From contig JALEGE010000104.1 in assembly GCA_022760335.1 (NCBI GenBank), positions 1 through 34,553 on the forward strand: a stretch of DNA of 34,553 nucleotides. The letters run 5' to 3'. The notes below the pieces were generated by a model. That model was not told where the DNA came from, ran no database searches, and was given only the letters and a program-made list of their open reading frames with translations. The DNA is from Hyphomonadaceae bacterium (GTDB lineage Bacteria; Pseudomonadota; Alphaproteobacteria; Caulobacterales; Hyphomonadaceae). Numbering within the stretch: position 1 is the stretch's first letter; each line of letters opens with the position of its first letter. Positions 1 through 7,859 of this stretch are shown here, one piece after another. Made by a program: the position numbers and the translations under genes.

Positions 1-2
1 GC

Positions 3-131
3 GATATGGTTGCGCGCGGCAATTATTATTCCGCCATGTGCCATCTGCGCCAGCTGATGGTGCTTGAGGCAGAACTCTTGCGCCGTGCCAAGCCTAAGCC
101 TGAGCCGGTTCTGCAGGCCGCTGCGGGCTAA
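3..131 (+). CDS. C-terminal end of a FlbT-like flagellin regulator (partial)
   Basis: This is an open frame running in from the left edge to a TAA, with 42 codons visible. The segment contains ARGNYYSAM followed by a helix ending in EAELL. It resembles, from memory, the last helix of FlbT, where an AREYYKAL-like segment is followed by a charged helix. FlbT controls flagellin mRNA translation and decay in alphaproteobacteria and typically lies beside flaF and DUF1217 genes, which fits the next gene starting 5 nt downstream. The N-terminal two thirds are outside the window, so identity rests on a short stretch plus context. It could also be another small helical flagellar protein. Confidence 0.5.
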   Translation, partial: DMVARGNYYSAMCHLRQLMVLEAELLRRAKPKPEPVLQAAAG

Positions 132-136
132 GCCAC

Positions 137-967
137 ATGTTCCAGCCGGCGATTCCTGTCTCAGGGTATGGAGGATGGAAATTCCTCCAGACCACCTATT
201 CCAGCCAGCTGGAGAACTTCGCCGATGCGCCGCAGATCAAGAATGATCGGGCCTATCTGGAAGAGAAGCTCGCCGATCCCATCTCCACCGAGGATTTCCT
301 CAACGACCGGCGCTTGCTGCGCATCACGCTGACAGCGTTTGATCTCGGCGGGGAGGAGTGGAAGCGCGGCTTTATCGACAAGGTGCTGGAAGAAGCCGCA
401 GACCCCGAGAGCACCTTCCTGGCGCGCCTCAACAACCCGGCTTATTCGGCTTTCGCGGAGGCTTTCACGCCGCTGGCTGGCCATATCACTGTGCTTTCCG
501 ATGGCATTGCTGAGCTTGGCGATAAGTTCGAGACGGCTTCATTTCGTCAGGCCGTCGGTGAAGTCGACAACAATATGCGCCTCAGCCTGAACTATCAGAG
601 CCGGATTGTGGATCTGGTCGGTGCGGCGACGAATGAAGAGGCCGTGCTCTATCGCCTGCTTGGCGATGTGCCGGTGCGCACGGTGCTGGAAACGGCGATG
701 AACCTGCCGACCGATATGCGCAAGCTGCCGATCGAACAGCAGGCCGGGATCTTGAAGGACCGGCTGGGCAGCACGCTGGGCATTCATGATCTCAGTGACC
801 TGACCAGCCTGGACCGTATCGATCGCGTCTTGCAGCGTTTTCACGCCATGGACGCGATCAATCAAGGCGTGACGGCCAATTCCCCCGGTGCAACAGCACT
901 GACCCTGCTGGGCAATGCCATCGGCGCCAGTGCGAGCCAGAACCTGTTTCTCAGCCAATTCATTTAG
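137..967 (+). CDS. DUF1217 family flagellar-cluster protein
   Basis: The protein has 276 residues and no signal peptide or membrane segment. It starts with ATG 5 nt after the upstream stop, suggesting a shared transcript. The N terminus (SGYGGWKFL, then a DRAYLEEKL segment) and the repeated 'F..D.RLLRITLTAFDL' and 'FLARLNNPAYSAFAEAF' helices match DUF1217 proteins. These are soluble, mostly helical and encoded in alphaproteobacterial flagellar loci next to flaF/flbT. Their exact role is not established; a part in flagellar assembly or regulation is inferred from location. The gene is convergent with fliI, and the two stop codons overlap by 3 to 4 nt (TTAG at 964-967), so no separate terminator lies between them. 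Confidence 0.85.
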   Translation: MFQPAIPVSGYGGWKFLQTTYSSQLENFADAPQIKNDRAYLEEKLADPISTEDFLNDRRLLRITLTAFDLGGEEWKRGFIDKVLEEAADPESTFLARLNNPAYSAFAEAFTPLAGHITVLSDGIAELGDKFETASFRQAVGEVDNNMRLSLNYQSRIVDLVGAATNEEAVLYRLLGDVPVRTVLETAMNLPTDMRKLPIEQQAGILKDRLGSTLGIHDLSDLTSLDRIDRVLQRFHAMDAINQGVTANSPGATALTLLGNAIGASASQNLFLSQFI

Positions 968-2289
968 ACGATCTGCGCGGCCGTTTCTTCCTGTGCCGGC
1001 ATCAAGATCGCCCGCATCTGCTCAAACGCCGCTGCAATGCCATCCGGGCTGCGCGTGCTGACCAGCCCATCCAGCAGCGCATACAGCGCGATTGCCCGGT
1101 CTGTCTCGGCATCCTTGCCGGCTTCATAGAGATTGGCGCGCAGCATGGGGGCGACCTCCTCATAAAGCGCGACAAGCCGGCGATATTCGCTGAGTAACAC
1201 GTTCTCTTCCGGTGTGGCCGCGTCCGGCAGGCTGCGTGAAATGCTGCGCAGCACGTCGACCGCCGGATAGCGTCCGCGCTCGGCAATCTCGCGCGAGAGG
1301 ATGATATGCCCGTCCAGGATTCCGCGGATCATATCGGCCACGGGTTCTTCCATGTCAGAGCCAGCCACCAGCACCGAATAGATCGCGGTGATGTCGCCGG
1401 TGCCATCCGTGCCCGGGCCAGCACGCTCGCACAGCTCGGCGATCACACGCACGGTTGAGGGCGGGAAGGCATTGAGCGCCGGGGTTTCGCCCGCCATCAG
1501 TGCGGTTTCGCGGTGGGCCTCGGCAAAGCGGGTGATGGAATCGAAGACCAGGAGAACTTGATGGCCCTGGTCACGGAAGTGTTCCGCCGCCGCCATGGCG
1601 CAATAGGCGGCGCGCTTTTTCGCGCCCGGCGGCTCGCTGGATGTTGCGGTGACAACCACGGTTTTCGGCAGGGTTTCAGCCGGCAGTTTCGAGCGCAGGA
1701 AGTCATTCACCTCGCGCGAGCGCTCCCCGATCAAACCAATCACGACCCGGTCAGCCTCCAGCCCGGCCGCCAACGAGGCGAGAAAGGTCGACTTGCCAAT
1801 GCCCGAGCCAGCAAAAAGGCCCAGCCGCTGGCCCTGGCAGATCGGCAGCAGCGTATCGGTCACCATCCAGCCGGATGCCATGCGCGCGCCCAGCTGGCGG
1901 CGGGCATGGGCGGGCAGCGGCGCGGCCTGCAAGGCGCGGCTGGAACTGTGGGTCAGGTCCGGAGTAACGCCGCCGCCGGCCACCTCGCCGCGATAATCCA
2001 CCACCTGGCCGAGCCAATGGTCGCCTGGTTCGACGCGCGCTTCAGGCTCGATCGAGACGCGGTCGCCGATGCGCAGGCTCTCGCATGGGGAAAAGAGCAG
2101 GGCGGTGACGCTGTCTTCGGAAACGCGCAGGATTTCGCCATGGGCGGTCAGCCCCGGTTTCTCGATCAGGATCTCATTGCCCACGCCCGCAAGTTCGCTG
2201 ACGCCTGCTATTTTCACGACTCCGGGGGCGACACCGGTAATCGTTCCCCAGAGCTGGTAGAGGCGGTTTGTGCGCGAGGCGTGGGTCAT
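964..2289 (-). CDS. fliI: Flagellar type III export ATPase FliI
   Basis: FliI is the cytoplasmic ATPase that unfolds and delivers rod, hook and filament subunits to the flagellar export gate. With the ATG at 2289 it has 441 residues, normal for the family. The Walker A motif GSGIGKST is near residues 161-168. The Walker B strand VLLVFDSITRFAEAHRE and the conserved PPSTVRVIAELCERAG segment follow. The N-terminal beta-barrel (about 15-85) and C-terminal helical domain are present. An upstream TTG/GTG extension of 23 residues is open but does not look like a FliI N terminus and would run into the divergent promoter. The gene is transcribed away from flgB and shares the intergenic region 2290-2380 with it. 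Confidence 0.95.
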   Translation of the reverse strand: MTHASRTNRLYQLWGTITGVAPGVVKIAGVSELAGVGNEILIEKPGLTAHGEILRVSEDSVTALLFSPCESLRIGDRVSIEPEARVEPGDHWLGQVVDYRGEVAGGGVTPDLTHSSSRALQAAPLPAHARRQLGARMASGWMVTDTLLPICQGQRLGLFAGSGIGKSTFLASLAAGLEADRVVIGLIGERSREVNDFLRSKLPAETLPKTVVVTATSSEPPGAKKRAAYCAMAAAEHFRDQGHQVLLVFDSITRFAEAHRETALMAGETPALNAFPPSTVRVIAELCERAGPGTDGTGDITAIYSVLVAGSDMEEPVADMIRGILDGHIILSREIAERGRYPAVDVLRSISRSLPDAATPEENVLLSEYRRLVALYEEVAPMLRANLYEAGKDAETDRAIALYALLDGLVSTRSPDGIAAAFEQMRAILMPAQEETAAQIV

Positions 2290-2318
2290 GTTCACCAACT
2301 GCGATGCGTGAATCAGCG

Positions 2319-2333
2319 TTAATCTTTTGTTTA
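2319..2333. promoter_or_regulatory. Candidate CtrA box between fliI and flgB
   Basis: The 91-nt divergent spacer holds TTAA-N7-TTTA, one mismatch from the alphaproteobacterial CtrA consensus TTAA-N7-TTAA. A second, less regular pair (GTTTACC and GTTTAACC on the minus strand) lies at about 2361-2376. CtrA activates early flagellar operons in Caulobacter-type bacteria, so a site here makes biological sense. The match is by eye and such AT-rich words can occur by chance in spacers. Confidence 0.4.
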
Positions 2334-2380
2334 GCCTATCGCAGCATTTCTTGTGCAAAGGTTAAACAAGGTAAACAGAA

Positions 2381-2740
2381 GTGTCCTCTGGGTTTACTCT
2401 TATGCAGATTTACGGCGCCATGGCCCGCCATGCTGCCGAGTCCCAGCGCGTGAGTGCGGCCAATGTCGCGCGCGCCAATGAGCCGGGTTACCGCGCGCAG
2501 GAGCTGGAATCCTTCCAGGAATTTCTCGCCCGCGCCGTGGATGGGCATGTCCCCGGCGACCTCGAAGGTGCCTTCAAAACCCGCCAGTCCAACACCCCGG
2601 TCGCGCCCAATGGCAACAGTGTCAGCCTGGAGATGGAAGCTTTCAAATCGGCCGAGGCCATGGGCGAACATACGCTGGCAATGACAGTTTACGGCAAATC
2701 GCTTGATCTGTTGCGCACCGCGCTCGGCAAGGCACGCTAA
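2381..2740 (+). CDS. flgB: Flagellar basal-body rod protein FlgB
   Basis: FlgB is a proximal rod subunit. The 119-residue product carries the rod-protein N-terminal signature, here ANVARANEPGYRA in place of the usual ANNIANADTPGYKA. It lacks a cleaved signal peptide, as expected for a type III export substrate. The GTG at 2381 is chosen over the ATG at 2402 because AAGG lies 9 nt upstream and because the resulting distance to the signature matches alphaproteobacterial FlgB. It opens the flgB-flgC-fliE-fliQ-flhA-fliR-flhB operon. The signature is somewhat diverged (NEPGY instead of DTPGY) but the context makes the call firm. Confidence 0.93.
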   Translation: MSSGFTLMQIYGAMARHAAESQRVSAANVARANEPGYRAQELESFQEFLARAVDGHVPGDLEGAFKTRQSNTPVAPNGNSVSLEMEAFKSAEAMGEHTLAMTVYGKSLDLLRTALGKAR

Positions 2741-2754
2741 AGGAGGGCTGATCC

Positions 2755-3135
2755 ATGAACACGCTCAAGGCCACCATGTTGCAGGCGATTTCCGGTATGC
2801 AGGTGCAATCCCAGCGCATTGGTGTGACATCGGAGAATATCTCCAATGCCGATACGCCCGGCTATCAGCGCAAGGTGCTGACGGTCGAGCAGGGCACCGG
2901 CGCTGAGCAGTTTCAGTCGGTGCGTGTTTCCCTGGACGATGCACCCGGCGAGCAATTGTTCGATCCGAACCATCCGATGGCCGACGCGGAAGGCTATGTC
3001 ACCATGTCGAATGTCTCGCTGGTGACGGAAATGGCCGATATGCGCGATGCCAACCGCTCGTATGAGGCCAATCTGAATTCCTTCCAGCAGGCGCGCAGCA
3101 TGTATCGCTCGCTGCTGGATATCCTGCGGCGCTAA
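2755..3135 (+). CDS. flgC: Flagellar basal-body rod protein FlgC
   Basis: FlgC is a proximal rod protein exported by the flagellar type III machine. The 126-residue product has the canonical ENISNADTPGYQRK signature near residues 27-40. It also has the conserved C-terminal 'NVSLVTEMADMRDANRSYEAN' region that forms the coiled-coil rod core. A strong ribosome-binding site (AAAGGAGGG) precedes the ATG. It follows flgB by 14 nt. Confidence 0.97.
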   Translation: MNTLKATMLQAISGMQVQSQRIGVTSENISNADTPGYQRKVLTVEQGTGAEQFQSVRVSLDDAPGEQLFDPNHPMADAEGYVTMSNVSLVTEMADMRDANRSYEANLNSFQQARSMYRSLLDILRR

Positions 3136-3149
3136 GAGGAGGTGGCGAC

Positions 3150-3452
3150 ATGTCCGTGACGATCAATCCCTACACGACCCTGACAACACCCAAGCCGGCC
3201 GATGCCGCCAAGGCTGCCGACACGGCAAAGGGTGCTGGGACCGGCGGCAATCCGGTCGCCGATGGCATTTCCGAGTTCAAGCAGGCCATGGAAGCGGCCG
3301 AGCAGGCCGCGGTGAAGACTGCGGTGACCGGAGCCGATCCGCACGCCATGGTCGAGGCGTTGGCGAATGCGGAAATGATGCTCGATACCGCCGTCACGAT
3401 CCGTGACAAGGTCGTCGAAGCCTATCAGGAATTGCTGCGGATGCCGGTCTAA
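3150..3452 (+). CDS. fliE: Flagellar hook-basal body complex protein FliE
   Basis: FliE connects the MS ring/export gate to the rod. The protein has 100 residues: a low-complexity Ala/Lys N-terminal stretch, then the conserved helices with DPHAMVEALANAEMMLDTAVTIRDKVVEAYQELLRMPV, the FliE C-terminal hallmark ending in MPV. GAGGAGGT lies 6-12 nt before the ATG. It is 14 nt downstream of flgC and 74 nt upstream of fliQ. Confidence 0.96.
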   Translation: MSVTINPYTTLTTPKPADAAKAADTAKGAGTGGNPVADGISEFKQAMEAAEQAAVKTAVTGADPHAMVEALANAEMMLDTAVTIRDKVVEAYQELLRMPV

Positions 3453-3526
3453 TCCTTCAGACGGCGCCCACGGTTTGAAAACAAGGGTCCCCGGCCAGAA
3501 GGCCTTTAGACGTGGGGAAGGCGGTG

Positions 3527-3790
3527 ATGTCGGAAGCGGAAATCTTTGAAGTCGTGCGCATGCATATCTGGGGTGCGGTGATGATGGGCCTGCCGATCCT
3601 GGCGACGACGCTGGTGATCGGCTTTGTTATTGGCCTGCTGCAGGCGCTGACCTCGATCCAGGAAATGACGCTGACCTTTATTCCGAAGATCCTCGGCGTG
3701 GTCGCGGTCTTCCTGCTCTCTCTCGGCTATATGGCGAGCATTGCGCTGGATCTCTTCAACAACACGGTTCTGCCGTTGATTGCCGGATAG
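3527..3790 (+). CDS. fliQ: Flagellar export gate protein FliQ
   Basis: FliQ is a two-helix inner-membrane subunit of the FliPQR export gate. With ATG at 3527 it has 87 residues, the usual length. The purine-rich GGGGAAGG just upstream supports this start over an in-frame GTG at 3512. Two hydrophobic segments (about 15-40 and 55-78) flank the conserved QALTSIQEMTLTFIPKI loop. fliP, fliN and fliG are not in the window, so the cluster is split. Confidence 0.95.
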   Translation: MSEAEIFEVVRMHIWGAVMMGLPILATTLVIGFVIGLLQALTSIQEMTLTFIPKILGVVAVFLLSLGYMASIALDLFNNTVLPLIAG

Positions 3791-3800
3791 GGGCCCCGCG

Positions 3801-5879
3801 ATGCCGACGATACGATTGCTCGATCTCTCCAGGCCTACTTCGCTTCTGGCGATCGGCCTTATGCTGGTGATCCTGATCATGGTGCTGCCCGTGCCGGCCT
3901 GGGTGATGGATATCGGCCTGACCGCCTCTTTCGCTTTCGCCATCCTGATCTTCACCACATCGATCTTCATCGAAAAGCCGCTGGATTTTTCCTCCTTTCC
4001 GAGTGTGTTGCTTGCCTCGCTGATCCTGCGTCTGGCGCTGAATGTGTCTTCCACCAAGCTGATCATTGGTGAGGGACATTCAGGAACGGGCGCGGCGGGC
4101 CAGGTGATCGAGGGCTTCGCCATGTTCATCATGGGCGGGAACCTGTTTGTCGGTCTGGTCGTGTTTGCCGTTCTGGTGATCGTGAACTTCATGGTCATCA
4201 CCAAGGGCGCGGGCCGTATGGCCGAGGTCGGCGCGCGCTTCGCCCTGGATGCCATGCCCGGCAAGCAGTTGGCCATCGATAGCGATCTTGCGGTTGGCGC
4301 GATCAGCCATGAAGAAGCCAAGATCCGCCGTCAACGCGAGCAGGAAGAAGCCTCCTTTCTTGGCTCCCTCGATGGTGCCTCGAAATTCGTGAAGGGCGAT
4401 GCGATTGCAGGCCTGATCATCACCGCGCTGAACCTGGTCGCAGGTGTCGGGTTTGGCCTCACTGTGCACGATCTCAGCTTCGGCGAGGCGCTGGCGAACT
4501 ATTCCATCCTCACCGTGGGTGATGGCCTGGTTTCGCAGATCCCGGCCGTGATCGTATCCGTATCTGCCGCGCTGTTGCTGTCGAAGGGCCGCGATGAGGG
4601 CGCAATTGACCAGGCACTTGGCGCGCAGCTGGGCGGCAACGCCGTCGCGCTCTTGATCGTGGCGGGCATCCTGGCGGTTTTCGCGCTGTTCCCGGGCCTG
4701 CCTTTCATCCCCTTCATGGCGGCCTCGGCGGCCTTTGGCGCTACAGCCTGGTTCATACACCAGCAGAAGGAAACCGAGGCCCAGAAGGCGACAGAGGACC
4801 CAGCGGAGGAGGCGCCGAAGGAACGCACCCTTGGCGATTCCATCCATGCTGATGAAATCCATCTGGAGGTTTCGCCAGATCTCGTGAACATGGTGCTGAC
4901 GGGCGAAAATGGCTTTGAGAGCCGGATCGACAAGATCCGGCGTTATATCGCCGAGGAGTATGGCTTTGTCCTGCCGGCGATCCGGATGACCGACAATCCC
5001 ACCCTCGAGCGCAATGAGTATCGCCTGCGCATTCAGGGCGTGAAGGTGGATTCCGGCTTCCTGCGTCCGGGCAATGTGCTCGCCCTGATGGAGGATGACC
5101 AGCTGCCCCACCTGCAGGGCGAGAAGGTGCGCGAGCCGGTCTACAAGGCTGCGGCGCGCTGGGTGACGACCAATCGCAAGCAGGAGCTGGCCGCCGCCGG
5201 CATACCTGCCGTCGAGCCCATGGAAGTGCTGGCCACCCATGTCCTGGAGATTATCCAGTCGAACTTCTCGCTGGTCTTCACGCGCATGGTGATGATGGAC
5301 ACGCTTGACGCCTTCACCCAGGTCAGCGAGCCGGACCGCGCGGCCGCCAATCAGCGTTTCCTGGACGAATATATCCCCGGCAAGGTGACGCCGGAAATGT
5401 TGCTTTCAGTGTTGCGCTCGCTGCTGGAAGAGCGGGTCTCCATCCGCAATCTTTTCCTGATTGTCGAGACCGTCGCTGAGGTGAAGGCCACCGCGCAAGG
5501 TGTGCCGCGCATTGTCGAATTGGTGCGCCAGCGTCTTTCCTTCCAGATTGTCGATCGATTGCAGGATGATCAGGGCCGCCTGCCACTGGTCCAGCTGTCG
5601 AGCGAGTGGGAACAGCGCTTTTCCCAGTATGAGATCAATAATGACACCGGCGGGTCGGACATCGCCCTGCCGCCGGAACTGTTCGGCGAGCTGACAAAGT
5701 CGGTACAGTCCAAGCTCAACGAGGTGGCCAAGAAAGGCATTGTGGCGGCGATCGCCACCTCCTCACGGCGTCGTCGCTTCCTGCGCACGGTGCTGGCCGG
5801 GAACGGCATTCGCAATGCGGTTCTGGCCTATGAGGAGATCGGCGCGAAGACCAAGCCCTATATTATCGGCGTTGTCTGA
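3801..5879 (+). CDS. flhA: Flagellar biosynthesis protein FlhA
   Basis: FlhA is the large export-gate subunit: a nonameric membrane ring with a cytoplasmic docking platform for chaperone-substrate complexes and proton-coupled export activity. The 692-residue product has about eight membrane helices in the first 330 residues. It shows the FHIPEP family segments RLALNVSSTKLI (about 77-88) and KGAGRMAEVGARFALDAMPGK (about 135-155). An acidic linker near 335-355 is followed by the cytoplasmic domain to the C terminus. The ATG at 3801 has an AGGGG 8-12 nt upstream; an in-frame TTG at 3780 would overlap fliQ and is less likely. The stop overlaps the fliR start (TGATG), implying translational coupling. 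Confidence 0.97.
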   Translation: MPTIRLLDLSRPTSLLAIGLMLVILIMVLPVPAWVMDIGLTASFAFAILIFTTSIFIEKPLDFSSFPSVLLASLILRLALNVSSTKLIIGEGHSGTGAAGQVIEGFAMFIMGGNLFVGLVVFAVLVIVNFMVITKGAGRMAEVGARFALDAMPGKQLAIDSDLAVGAISHEEAKIRRQREQEEASFLGSLDGASKFVKGDAIAGLIITALNLVAGVGFGLTVHDLSFGEALANYSILTVGDGLVSQIPAVIVSVSAALLLSKGRDEGAIDQALGAQLGGNAVALLIVAGILAVFALFPGLPFIPFMAASAAFGATAWFIHQQKETEAQKATEDPAEEAPKERTLGDSIHADEIHLEVSPDLVNMVLTGENGFESRIDKIRRYIAEEYGFVLPAIRMTDNPTLERNEYRLRIQGVKVDSGFLRPGNVLALMEDDQLPHLQGEKVREPVYKAAARWVTTNRKQELAAAGIPAVEPMEVLATHVLEIIQSNFSLVFTRMVMMDTLDAFTQVSEPDRAAANQRFLDEYIPGKVTPEMLLSVLRSLLEERVSIRNLFLIVETVAEVKATAQGVPRIVELVRQRLSFQIVDRLQDDQGRLPLVQLSSEWEQRFSQYEINNDTGGSDIALPPELFGELTKSVQSKLNEVAKKGIVAAIATSSRRRRFLRTVLAGNGIRNAVLAYEEIGAKTKPYIIGVV

Positions 5880-6634
5880 TGGTCGAGCTGTTCTACCTCT
5901 CCGGTGATCTGACCGGGTGGGCGGCCTTGTTTGTAACCGTTGTGGCGCGGCTATCCTTCATCATCTTCTTCATGCCGGGGATTGGCGAGCAGGTGATCCC
6001 GATGCGCGTGCGCCTGGCCGTGCTGTTCGCGATTTCCACGCTGCTGGCGTCCCATGGCATCGTCACCGCGCCGGCTTTCACGCCTTTGTCAGGGTTTTTC
6101 CAGGTGCTGGCCGGCGAGGTGGCGATCGGGTTTTTCTTCGGCGTCTCCCTGCGCCTGATGATCTGGATGCTCTCGATCGCCGGCACGGTGATCGCCCAGG
6201 CCATCGGCTTGTCGCAGATTCTCGGCGTTGCGGCCGACACCGAGGCCCAGGCCATGACGGCCAATATGCTGTCCATGGCCGGGGCGGCGGTGCTCTTGTC
6301 GGCGAATTTCCATATCGTCGTGGTCGCCGCCATGGTGCGGATCTATACCGAGGTGCCGCTGGGCGCACTGGCCTCGGTGAACCGGGAAATGCTGGTTGGC
6401 GGGTTTTTCGACGCGTTCAATTTCGCGCTGCTGCTCGCCTGGCCCTTTGTGGCGATCAACCTGCTCTACAATCTGTGTCTCGGCTTCATCAACAAGGCGT
6501 TGCCGCAGTTGATGGTGGCCTTTGTCGGGGCGCCTTTTATGGTTGGCGCGGGCGCTGCCTTGTTCGCGCTGACGATTTCAGGTCTCTTGTTTGTCTGGAA
6601 GGAGCGCATCTTCCAACTGGTCGGTTGGCTCTAG
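5879..6634 (+). CDS. fliR: Flagellar export gate protein FliR
   Basis: FliR is the third core subunit of the FliPQR export channel. The 251-residue protein has at least six hydrophobic helices. It shows the family pattern of an N-terminal 'ARLSFIIFFMPGIGEQVIPMRVRL' segment, the conserved GEVAIGFFFG helix, and 'QAIGLSQILG' before a long C-terminal membrane region. The ATG overlaps the flhA stop by one base. The gene is followed not by an immediate flhB start but by a 136-nt spacer with a large palindrome. Confidence 0.96.
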   Translation: MVELFYLSGDLTGWAALFVTVVARLSFIIFFMPGIGEQVIPMRVRLAVLFAISTLLASHGIVTAPAFTPLSGFFQVLAGEVAIGFFFGVSLRLMIWMLSIAGTVIAQAIGLSQILGVAADTEAQAMTANMLSMAGAAVLLSANFHIVVVAAMVRIYTEVPLGALASVNREMLVGGFFDAFNFALLLAWPFVAINLLYNLCLGFINKALPQLMVAFVGAPFMVGAGAALFALTISGLLFVWKERIFQLVGWL

Positions 6635-6657
6635 GAGTGAGTTGTATTTGTCATGAT

Positions 6658-6727
6658 CCGCCCTCTCCCCCTCCCAACCGCTCCAATGGTGCGACCCTGC
6701 GGGCTGCCCAAGAGGGGGAGAGGGCGG
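6658..6727. repeat. REP-like intergenic palindrome inside the flagellar operon
   Basis: The arms 6658-6673 (CCGCCCTCTCCCCCTC) and 6712-6727 are perfect 16-nt reverse complements around a 38-nt centre. The centre carries its own short CCC-TGC-GGG stem. This pyrimidine-rich/purine-rich form with a GC-rich core resembles the dispersed palindromic intergenic elements common in proteobacterial genomes. It lies between two co-directional operon genes (fliR and flhB). It could therefore form a very stable hairpin in the mRNA and modulate flhB expression or decay. Dispersal in this genome cannot be seen from one window. Confidence 0.7.
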
Positions 6728-6729
6728 GC

Positions 6730-6750
6730 GCGCTGAACCTTGTTCAGCGC
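6730..6750 (+). other. Short hairpin just upstream of flhB
   Basis: GCGCTGAAC and GTTCAGCGC form a perfect 9-bp stem with a 3-nt CTT loop, ending about 10 nt before the flhB Shine-Dalgarno (AGGAG at 6760-6764). There is no following T-run, so it is not an ordinary terminator. It stacks next to the larger palindrome and may influence translation or mRNA stability. Confidence 0.5.
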
Positions 6751-6770
6751 ATCACGTCTAGGAGATCTCC

Positions 6771-7859
6771 ATGGCCGAAGAGAATGAGGACAGTGGCGAA
6801 AAGGAACTCGAGGCTTCTGAACAGAAGCTTCGGCGTTCGCGCGAGCAGGGCGATGTGCCCCAGTCACGCGAGACCAATACGCTCGCCCTCATTATCGGCA
6901 TCATGGCCGCGACCTATCTGCTAAAATCTTCCGCCGGAATGGGTGTGTTCAGCGACTTTTCCGCGTTGCTCTACCATGGCGATGCCTTCGCGCATGACAT
7001 TTTCGAATCCGATGGGCGGGCCACGCGCGGCTGGCTGGTTGGCGCGCTGCTGAAGTTTCTGCCCGTGCTGCTTGTCCTCGTGGCGGCCGTCCTTGTTGCG
7101 TTGATCGTGCAGCGCTCGGTCACCTTCTCGATGGACAAGATCAAGCCGAAGCTGAAAAATCTCTCGCCGGCGGAAAACCTGAAGAAAAAATACGGTCCGC
7201 GCGGCATCACCGACTTCCTCAAGGACACGGTGAAGCTGATCTTTTCCGGCATTATTGCGGCGGTCTTCCTGTTCCAGTTTACACGCGACTTCTATGCTTT
7301 CAGCGCGGCTCAGGGCGGGCAGTTTGCCGAGTTCACCTTCCGCCAGGTGCTGAACCTGATCTTATATTTCTGCATCTTCCAGCTGGTGCTGGCCGTCATC
7401 GACCTGCCGCTTCAGAGGCAACTCCACGCCAATCGCCTGCGCATGACGCGCGAGGAGATGAAGAAGGAGATGAAACAGTCCGAGGGCGATCCGCATCTGA
7501 AACAGCAGCGCCGGGAAAAGGGCCGCCAGATCTCGCGTGGGGAAATGCTGCAAAACGTCAAGGACGCCACGCTGGTGATGGTGAACCCGGAGCACTATGC
7601 CGTGGCGCTGAAATGGGATCCTGATGGCGACACTGCCCCGATCTGTGTCGCCAAGGGCGTGGACCACCTCGCCGCGCGTATCCGCGAGGTCGCCATCGCC
7701 CATAATGTGCCGATCCATCGCGACCCGCCGGCCACGCGGTCGATCTATCGCCTGGTCGAGGTGGATGAGGAAATCCATCGCGAGCATTTCGCCGCCGTGG
7801 CCGCCGCCATCCAGTTTGTCGAGCGCGTGCGCAAGCAGATGGGGCCAGGTGATGCGTGA
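6771..7859 (+). CDS. flhB: Flagellar export specificity switch protein FlhB
   Basis: FlhB is the export-gate protein whose autocleavage switches export from rod/hook to filament substrates. The 362-residue product has a charged N terminus (EKELEASEQKLRRSREQGDVPQS is the standard FlhB start), four membrane helices between about 35 and 215, and a cytoplasmic domain with 'RMTREEMKKEMKQSEGDPHLK'. The cleavage motif, normally NPTH, reads N272-P273-E274-H275. The Asn-Pro pair that performs cleavage is intact, so the protein should still process. AGGAG lies 7 nt before the ATG. The stop overlaps the next gene by 8 nt. Confidence 0.96.
   Translation: MAEENEDSGEKELEASEQKLRRSREQGDVPQSRETNTLALIIGIMAATYLLKSSAGMGVFSDFSALLYHGDAFAHDIFESDGRATRGWLVGALLKFLPVLLVLVAAVLVALIVQRSVTFSMDKIKPKLKNLSPAENLKKKYGPRGITDFLKDTVKLIFSGIIAAVFLFQFTRDFYAFSAAQGGQFAEFTFRQVLNLILYFCIFQLVLAVIDLPLQRQLHANRLRMTREEMKKEMKQSEGDPHLKQQRREKGRQISRGEMLQNVKDATLVMVNPEHYAVALKWDPDGDTAPICVAKGVDHLAARIREVAIAHNVPIHRDPPATRSIYRLVEVDEEIHREHFAAVAAAIQFVERVRKQMGPGDA

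Noticed and set aside
2290-2358. Longer FliI start at 2358
   Set aside because: The extra residues (MHKKCCDRLNKR...) do not resemble FliI and would cover the putative divergent promoter and CtrA box.
4080-5240. 386-codon minus-strand frame within flhA
   Set aside because: FlhA is unmistakable on the plus strand; the antisense product is low-complexity His/Gln/Arg/Leu with no recognisable motif.
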